A stretch of DNA of 64,000 nt from UBA6522 sp965205045. Its GTDB lineage: Bacteria; Pseudomonadota; Gammaproteobacteria; Steroidobacterales; Rariloculaceae. The notes under the pieces are model-generated. The model did not search any database. It worked only from the letters and a program-made list of their open reading frames with translations, and was not told the DNA's origin. The stretch spans positions 5,580,001 to 5,644,000 of the forward strand of contig OZ242031.1 in assembly GCA_965205045.1 (NCBI GenBank), read 5' to 3'. Both the position numbers and the translations under genes were made by a program. Of the stretch, positions 59,678 to 64,000 are shown piece by piece; within the stretch, counting starts at the first letter, position 1; each line of letters begins with the position of its first letter.

Positions 59678-60762
59678 GGCCAGTCCTCCGAGGGCGCCAT
59701 CATCGATCCGCCCGTATCGAGCGCCAGCAGCCAGTATGCCGGGGCGGCTGACGGGTCCCCTTCCATGGCGTAGAGAATGACGTTCACCGGCACGTTGAAC
59801 GGCAGCGACCGCCGCGCCCGTTCGAAGTGCCGAACGCGCTCCTCGCCGGTCACCCCCGGCTGGTTTGGCGGGACCTCTCCCATGGTGGGCAACCCGTCGA
59901 CCAGCAGGTAGATGTTGTCCGGCCTGGGATCCAGCGGGCGCATGGCCGCAAAGGCCGCGTGCAGGCTTGTGGGGCCCTGCGGTACGGTCTCACCCAGTCT
60001 CTCCACCGCCGCATCGAGCTGGCTGCCGTCGGTAATGGTATGCCACGCCGTCCCGTCACCTTCCAGAAGCGACCAGGCGTTGTCGTTGAAGGCATAAATC
60101 TGGATCAGCGTGCCGGGAGGTATTTGCGTGGTCAGCCAGTCAAGGGTATCCACCGCCTGGCGCCACTTGGGCGCCTGCAGTTGCTGCGCCTCGCTCATGT
60201 TGCGGCGACGAAAGATGTTGACCACCGTGCGGTCCAGCATGCTGGTGGAGGCATCGACGAGGATGACCACGCGCTGCCCGCCCATGCGCAGGCCCGTCAG
60301 GTATTGCCTGTTGCCGTCGCCGGTGAAGCCCCGCAGACGATCGCCCGCAATCTGCGGCGTCTGAGAGTCGGCCAGACGCTCGGTTTCCGCCTCCAGTTCC
60401 TCAAGCTCCGCGCGCAGGCGCTCGATGATCTCGTCCCGCGTCGAGCTGTCCGCATTGATGGCGTCGGACTCCTCCTCGATGTTGCGGATTTCGGTGACGA
60501 TCTGTTCGCGCCGGTCCCTGAGAATGGACCATTGCTCGATCAGCCGGACCAGGTCCTCCTTCATCTCGACCAGGTTCCTGCGCCCCGTGAGCACCTTGAG
60601 CTCCATTCGGTCCACTTCGCTGGCCAGGTCGTCCAGCGTTTCCTCGCGGCGCAGGTCGATGTTGGCGTTGATGATCATGAAGAACAGGATCACCGCCCCG
60701 AATCCACAGGTCATGGCGTCCAGGAAGGACAGCGAGAAGACGTTCATCTGCTTACGGGCCAT
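59674..60762 (-). CDS. Membrane-anchored vWA-domain protein 1
   Basis: About 362 residues from the ATG at 60762. N-terminal TM (FSLSFLDAMTCGFGAVILFF, residues 9-28), then a long coiled coil (residues 38-133) and a vWA domain beginning VVILVDASTSM (MIDAS DASTSM at 170-175), continuing with YAFNDNAWSLL and LVDGLPTMGE. The TM again carries FLD..CGFGAV. It overlaps the FHA gene by 11 bases upstream and the second vWA gene by 4 bases downstream. A near-paralogue of the neighbour in layout but not in the vWA sequence, so the two probably form a heteromeric pair. Confidence 0.85.
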   Translation of the reverse strand: MARKQMNVFSLSFLDAMTCGFGAVILFFMIINANIDLRREETLDDLASEVDRMELKVLTGRRNLVEMKEDLVRLIEQWSILRDRREQIVTEIRNIEEESDAINADSSTRDEIIERLRAELEELEAETERLADSQTPQIAGDRLRGFTGDGNRQYLTGLRMGGQRVVILVDASTSMLDRTVVNIFRRRNMSEAQQLQAPKWRQAVDTLDWLTTQIPPGTLIQIYAFNDNAWSLLEGDGTAWHTITDGSQLDAAVERLGETVPQGPTSLHAAFAAMRPLDPRPDNIYLLVDGLPTMGEVPPNQPGVTGEERVRHFERARRSLPFNVPVNVILYAMEGDPSAAPAYWLLALDTGGSMMAPSEDWP

Positions 60763-62149
60763 CGTGCACCTCCACCGCGATGACCTGCAGTTCCTCTCCT
60801 GGCGAGCCCACGCGGATGACATCCGCCGGACGCAGGACCGTCTCGCCGCGGACACGCTTCTCGTTGACGAATGTTCCGAAGCGGCTGCTGTCCTTCAGGC
60901 AAAGTTCGCCGTCCCGGCGCACGACCTCGCAGTGGGACCGTGACACCGCCTGGTGCTGATCGTCGATGACGATCGTGCGGCGCCCGTTGACGGATTCGCG
61001 GCCAATGTGCAGCGCGGATTGTCCCACGGGAAGCGCAACACCGCGGTGCACGACATGGGTGGCGATGGCCTCTGCATCCGGCGCCGTCTCTGTGGCGGGT
61101 TCGACCTCCTGTACGGCCGCGGGCTCGCCGTGCTCGGGTTCCCGCCTCCACGGCAGCCTCTTGAGCAGCTTTACCTGACCGGAAGCCGATTCCAGCCCCC
61201 GCACACACGCCAGCGCCCCCATGACAGCGGCATCGTGGGGCAGGGTCACGATCCGGGTATCGTCCAGGCGCTTCAGTTCGGTCGTGAGGCCCGGCAGATG
61301 ACCGACGCGGTGGGAAACCTGCAGGGTGAGGCTGGCGCCCGGCTCCCGCTGCTGCGCCACGAATTGGACCACCGCCCGCCAGGCACCGGCCACGACGCCG
61401 AGCACCTGCTTGCGGGTCAACCGGACGACTCGCTCCTCACCGCCGAAATTAAGTGCAAGTTCGGCATCTTCGTCACTGTGCAGTGCGCCCAGCGACTCCG
61501 GCAACCGATCATGGACGAGTTGCTCGGAATCGGCGCGGTGGAACGGATCGAAGCGCGTCTGCAGCACGAACAATTCCGCCACGCGCTTGGCCCAGAGGTC
61601 CATCAGCGAGGCGAGTCCGACACCGGTCAGGGCCTGTTCCGGTTCGGCGGCAACGCCGTCGCCCTGTTTCAGCACTGTCGCCGAAAAGCGGTGCAAGTGG
61701 ACATCCAGGTGGAGAAGCTGGCGCCCGGGCCAGGGGCGCGCGCTGGCCGCAGCGGCCGCGTTGACCATCGCCCGGACCGGCATCCGGCATTCCTGAACCA
61801 GCCCGAGCAGCAAACCGAGCTGCTCGCGGCTGTAGTGACCCGGCACCACGAGGACGGCGTCCCTGCCTGCACCGCCGAACCGGTTCCACAGCCCATCCAG
61901 TTGCCTGAAGGCCAGCTCCGCGGAACTGCCGACCCCTTCGATCCCCGCGCTGCCGGGGTCGAGGCTCAGGTTCTCCCAGTGAGCGTTGCTGGTCTGGCGG
62001 GGACGCAGCCGCGCCTGGGCGTATGCCGTTTCCCCGGCGAGAAACTCGCCACTGTCCAGCGAAGCGTAACCGGGCTCCACCGCCAGCACGCCGGAACCAT
62101 CGGCGACGGTCAAGCCCGCGTCATTGATCTCGATGGCCAGCGTATTCAC
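60752..62149 (-). CDS. Actin-like ATPase domain with C-terminal FHA domain
   Basis: A 465-residue cytoplasmic protein. Residues 1-330 resemble an actin/Hsp70/FtsA-like ATPase fold (LAIEINDAGLTVADG, DAVLVVPGHYSREQLGLLL, PVRAMVNAAAAASA). Residues 367-465 are an FHA domain, which binds phosphothreonine (LHIGRESVNGRRTI, VSRSHCEVVRRDGELCL, DSSRFGTFVNEKRV). No kinase is in the window, so its phosphopeptide partner is unknown. It lies 39 bases after the TolQ-like gene and overlaps the first vWA gene. It may couple the membrane motor to a cytoplasmic signal. Confidence 0.8.
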   Translation of the reverse strand: MNTLAIEINDAGLTVADGSGVLAVEPGYASLDSGEFLAGETAYAQARLRPRQTSNAHWENLSLDPGSAGIEGVGSSAELAFRQLDGLWNRFGGAGRDAVLVVPGHYSREQLGLLLGLVQECRMPVRAMVNAAAAASARPWPGRQLLHLDVHLHRFSATVLKQGDGVAAEPEQALTGVGLASLMDLWAKRVAELFVLQTRFDPFHRADSEQLVHDRLPESLGALHSDEDAELALNFGGEERVVRLTRKQVLGVVAGAWRAVVQFVAQQREPGASLTLQVSHRVGHLPGLTTELKRLDDTRIVTLPHDAAVMGALACVRGLESASGQVKLLKRLPWRREPEHGEPAAVQEVEPATETAPDAEAIATHVVHRGVALPVGQSALHIGRESVNGRRTIVIDDQHQAVSRSHCEVVRRDGELCLKDSSRFGTFVNEKRVRGETVLRPADVIRVGSPGEELQVIAVEVHDGP

Positions 62150-62188
62150 TGTTTGCTACGTCCCGATGTCTGCCTGCCTGCCCGCCCC

Positions 62189-62995
62189 TCAGCCCCTGCC
62201 CCGTACCTGCATGTGCCTGATGAGATTGTGGTCTATGTACGTCTGCGTATCGAAGACCTGGCGCTCCTGAAGCAGTTGCAACTGATGCACCAGGAACATG
62301 ACCACGATGGAAATCAGCAGTGCAATGAACGTACTGTTGAAGGCCGTACCCAGGCTCTCGGTTACCCCTGCGATATCGCCGTCCACGGCACGATGCGCCT
62401 GGCTCAGGGCCTCACCGATACCCCGTACGGTGCCGATGAACCCCACGGATGGTATGGCCCACGCGATGTACCGGATCATGGAAAGTTCCGACTCCAGGCG
62501 CTCGCCCTCCGATTCGCAAAGGGTATTCGCCACCGACGAGACGTCCTGAACGTTTCGCGTGGACCCGAAGCGCTCCAGGGACGAGAGCATGACCCGGGGC
62601 AGCAGCATCTCGCGGATCCGGTCCGGCAGGGACTGGATGTTGCGCGCATACTCCCGGGTATCCTCCGGGAGGATGCGGACCCCCTCCGGCACGGGCACCA
62701 GTTCCTCCTGCAGCAGCTTGCGTTCGCCCACCGCCCTGAACGCCTTGAAACCCATGATCGAGAACGCCCAGAACATGAGCACCAGACACGCTTCCTGCTC
62801 GAAGTCCCGAATGAGAACGTACAGTGAGCGCTCGGGAGTGTAGGTCTCGTCCTGCTCGATCAGCATGGCCTGTTCGGCCATGATTGCTTCGGCCTGGGGG
62901 CGGATGAGCGTCACGTACACGGCGTGTACGACGATCACCGCAATGATCAGCGCGAAAACCTGGTAGAGAAACTCGCCGGAAAAACTTCGGTTCAT
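62189..62995 (-). CDS. MotA/TolQ/ExbB-family proton-channel protein
   Basis: A 268-residue inner-membrane protein with about four helices (residues 9-30, 70-87, 174-196, 216-240). The conserved stretch RYIAWAIPSVGFIGTVRGIGEAL is the TolQ/ExbB signature, and GTAFNSTFIALLISIVVMF follows as the last helix. A long cytoplasmic loop (90-170) separates the second and third helices. In known members the protein pairs with a single-TM partner with an Asp (TolR/ExbD/MotB) to form an ion-driven motor. Here the partners would be the two vWA proteins. Start ATG at 62995. Confidence 0.87.
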   Translation of the reverse strand: MNRSFSGEFLYQVFALIIAVIVVHAVYVTLIRPQAEAIMAEQAMLIEQDETYTPERSLYVLIRDFEQEACLVLMFWAFSIMGFKAFRAVGERKLLQEELVPVPEGVRILPEDTREYARNIQSLPDRIREMLLPRVMLSSLERFGSTRNVQDVSSVANTLCESEGERLESELSMIRYIAWAIPSVGFIGTVRGIGEALSQAHRAVDGDIAGVTESLGTAFNSTFIALLISIVVMFLVHQLQLLQERQVFDTQTYIDHNLIRHMQVRGRG

Positions 62996-63012
62996 CTGCG
63001 TCCTGCCTGCGG

Positions 63013-63339
63013 CTAGAAATCCACGGGGAACGTCACGGGTTCGTCCGCGCGGATATTTTGACTCGGGACAAACAGTTCATCCAGGGGCGGAATTTCCGGA
63101 AGCGCCGCAGCGGGTTCGGTCGCACCGGTTTCGGCCGCGACCGCATCCGCGACGGTTTCGGGCTGTTCGTCTGTTCCGGCTTCCGCCGCTTCGGCTGCCG
63201 TGGCGGAATCGGCCTCGGGTGCAGCCTCCTGTTGCGTGTCCGCTGCCGCCGCGCTTTCTTCCGTAGCCTCCTGCGCAACGCCGGCGACAATCCACCATCC
63301 GAGCAATCCGGCAACGCAGATTCTTGTTACCGCAGTCAC
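63013..63339 (-). CDS. Small secreted Ala/Glu-rich protein
   Basis: A 108-residue protein from the GTG at 63339, which follows GGAGG at the right distance. Signal peptide (ICVAGLLGWWIVAGVAQ), then a low-complexity Ala/Glu/Thr-rich stretch (residues 19-90, e.g. ESAAAADTQQEAAPEADSAT) and a short ending VPSQNIRADEPVTFPVDF. I do not recognise a function. It lies 17 bases upstream of the TolQ-like gene start and in the same direction, so it belongs to this operon. It could be a periplasmic spacer or lipoprotein-like partner. Confidence 0.72.
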   Translation of the reverse strand: MTAVTRICVAGLLGWWIVAGVAQEATEESAAAADTQQEAAPEADSATAAEAAEAGTDEQPETVADAVAAETGATEPAAALPEIPPLDELFVPSQNIRADEPVTFPVDF

Positions 63340-63401
63340 ATTGATACCTCCGCAGTCCGGTAATCGACCGCCAAATGACATTTGACCATGCTACATCGAA
63401 A

Positions 63402-64000
63402 TCATTCCAGGTTTCGCGCAATCCTGAAGCCTGTCCACTCGTCGCCCTCGGCGTTGAAATTCCGCGATGCCATGCGCAGGTCGGTCACCGTCGCGCCGCG
63501 CCAGCTCGGCCCCCTGACGACCCTGAACCGCCCGTCCACGGGTCCGAGCGGGTGCTCGACGACCACTTCGGTCTCCGTCCGGACCACTTCATAGTAATCC
63601 TGAACCCACTCCGAGACATTGCCGCCGAGGTCGAAAATGCCCAGCGGATTGGCCGGAAAGCTCCCGGATGGGGCCGACACGCTGAAACCGTCGTTGTAAG
63701 TGACCAGGGTCGTGGGCAGCAACTGCCTGGCGGAGATGTCGGCGTAATTGCCGACCCGGTCGGGCGGAGGCAGCTCCGCGCCCCACGCGAAAATGAGCGG
63801 CTCGTCGCGGCTGGCGAAGCGGGCCGCCCAGGCCCACTCGGCCTCGGTCGGCAGACGGTAACCGCTGCGCAGCGGCCGGACCGCCCGCCAGGCGCCGTCG
63901 GCCTCTTCATACACCGGCTGCAGCGAATCCCGGATGCTCAGCCAGTTCATGAACTGCGCCACCTGCTCCCAGGCGATCCGAACCGCGGGCTGGTCGTCGC
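63402..64000 (-). CDS. SUMF1/formylglycine-generating-enzyme-like domain protein (5' end cut)
   Basis: C-terminal part of an FGE-sulfatase (SUMF1) domain, open to the window edge. Marks: SGYRLPTEAEWAWAAR, PLGIFDLGGNVSEWVQDYY, GRFRVVRGPSWRGA and the ending DEWTGFRIARNLE. The two catalytic Cys of true FGE are absent in the visible part, so it is probably a non-catalytic or binding relative. It is the most upstream gene seen of the operon on this strand, 62 bases before the small Ala/Glu-rich gene. Any N-terminal domain (kinase or signal peptide) is beyond the window. Confidence 0.85.
   Translation of the reverse strand, partial: DDQPAVRIAWEQVAQFMNWLSIRDSLQPVYEEADGAWRAVRPLRSGYRLPTEAEWAWAARFASRDEPLIFAWGAELPPPDRVGNYADISARQLLPTTLVTYNDGFSVSAPSGSFPANPLGIFDLGGNVSEWVQDYYEVVRTETEVVVEHPLGPVDGRFRVVRGPSWRGATVTDLRMASRNFNAEGDEWTGFRIARNLE

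Noticed and set aside
60953..62827. 624-residue plus-strand ORF
   Set aside because: It lies antisense to the FHA and TolQ-like genes, has no recognisable motif, and has the composition of a reverse-strand shadow in high-G+C DNA. Similar shadows (for example 2488-4398 +, 12692-14113 +, 41324-43054 -, 46149-47735 +, 16327-17976 -) were dropped for the same reason.
57719..64000. Zorya defence system
   Set aside because: It has a TolQ/MotA-like protein and an OmpA-family protein, but no helicase or ZorC/D/E-like gene, and the OmpA protein has a signal peptide, not the TM anchor of ZorB.
1..64000. tRNA, rRNA or tmRNA genes
   Set aside because: No cloverleaf-like or rRNA-like stretch was seen in the intergenic gaps, all of which are under 300 bases.

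Overview
This window is a G+C-rich bacterial chromosome segment, most likely from a gammaproteobacterium. That placement is inferred from gene content: proBA, bioA/bioFD, a glnK-amt pair with a TorF-type porin, HigBA and an OmpA-family protein. No rRNA or tRNA gene was found, so it rests on gene families only. Coding density is very high, many neighbours overlap by 4 bases (ATGA or GTGA), and several starts are GTG or TTG. The reverse strands of real genes carry long spurious ORFs because of the base composition.

Layout. 1-9 kb: a nearly complete mevalonate-to-squalene block. It holds HMG-CoA synthase (truncated by the window edge), phosphatidylserine synthase, type I IPP isomerase, an HMG-CoA reductase fused to mevalonate kinase, phosphomevalonate kinase, diphosphomevalonate decarboxylase, squalene synthase and a divergent farnesyl diphosphate synthase. 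9-19 kb: a MerR-TPR regulator, a DksA-like protein, a purine permease, a giant indolepyruvate ferredoxin oxidoreductase, a PLP ammonia-lyase preceded by 17 heptamer repeats, a tandem ABC ATPase and an SDR. 19-21.7 kb: a nitrogen operon (porin, glnK, amt) with a sigma-54 promoter and a UUCG-loop terminator. 21.7-27.7 kb: assorted accessory genes, including a frameshifted M23 peptidase, a DUF6624 protein, a wHTH-PIF1-WYL helicase and a ferredoxin. 27.8-31.7 kb: a tightly overlapped four-gene operon of two glycosyltransferases, a disulfide reductase and a radical SAM enzyme. 31.8-38.6 kb: a very large AAA-TM-P domain-WD40 protein and three housekeeping-like genes, one unrecognised. 38.6-43.6 kb: proline and branched-chain amino acid synthesis (proBA, ilvN, ilvB).

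43.6-51.3 kb is a decaying restriction island. A DNA methyltransferase is followed by a Bpu10I-family restriction gene cut by an IS1634-family element with clean inverted repeats and a 5-base target duplication. Next comes an mcrB reading frame with two in-frame stops, then an intact mcrC. Coding sequence around mcrB is visibly less G+C-rich than the flanks. 51.4-57.6 kb holds biotin genes interrupted by phosphomannomutase, a HigBA toxin-antitoxin pair and an unusual in-frame DUF429-BioF join.

57.7-64 kb holds the strongest candidate for an undescribed system. It is one co-oriented operon encoding a SUMF1-domain protein, a small secreted Ala/Glu-rich protein, a TolQ/ExbB/MotA-like channel, an actin-like/FHA protein and two membrane-anchored vWA proteins whose single TM segments share an FLD..CGFGAV motif. 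An OmpA-family protein follows. The arrangement resembles a Tol-Pal-like, proton-driven envelope machine in which vWA domains replace TolR. This reading is inference from domain content.
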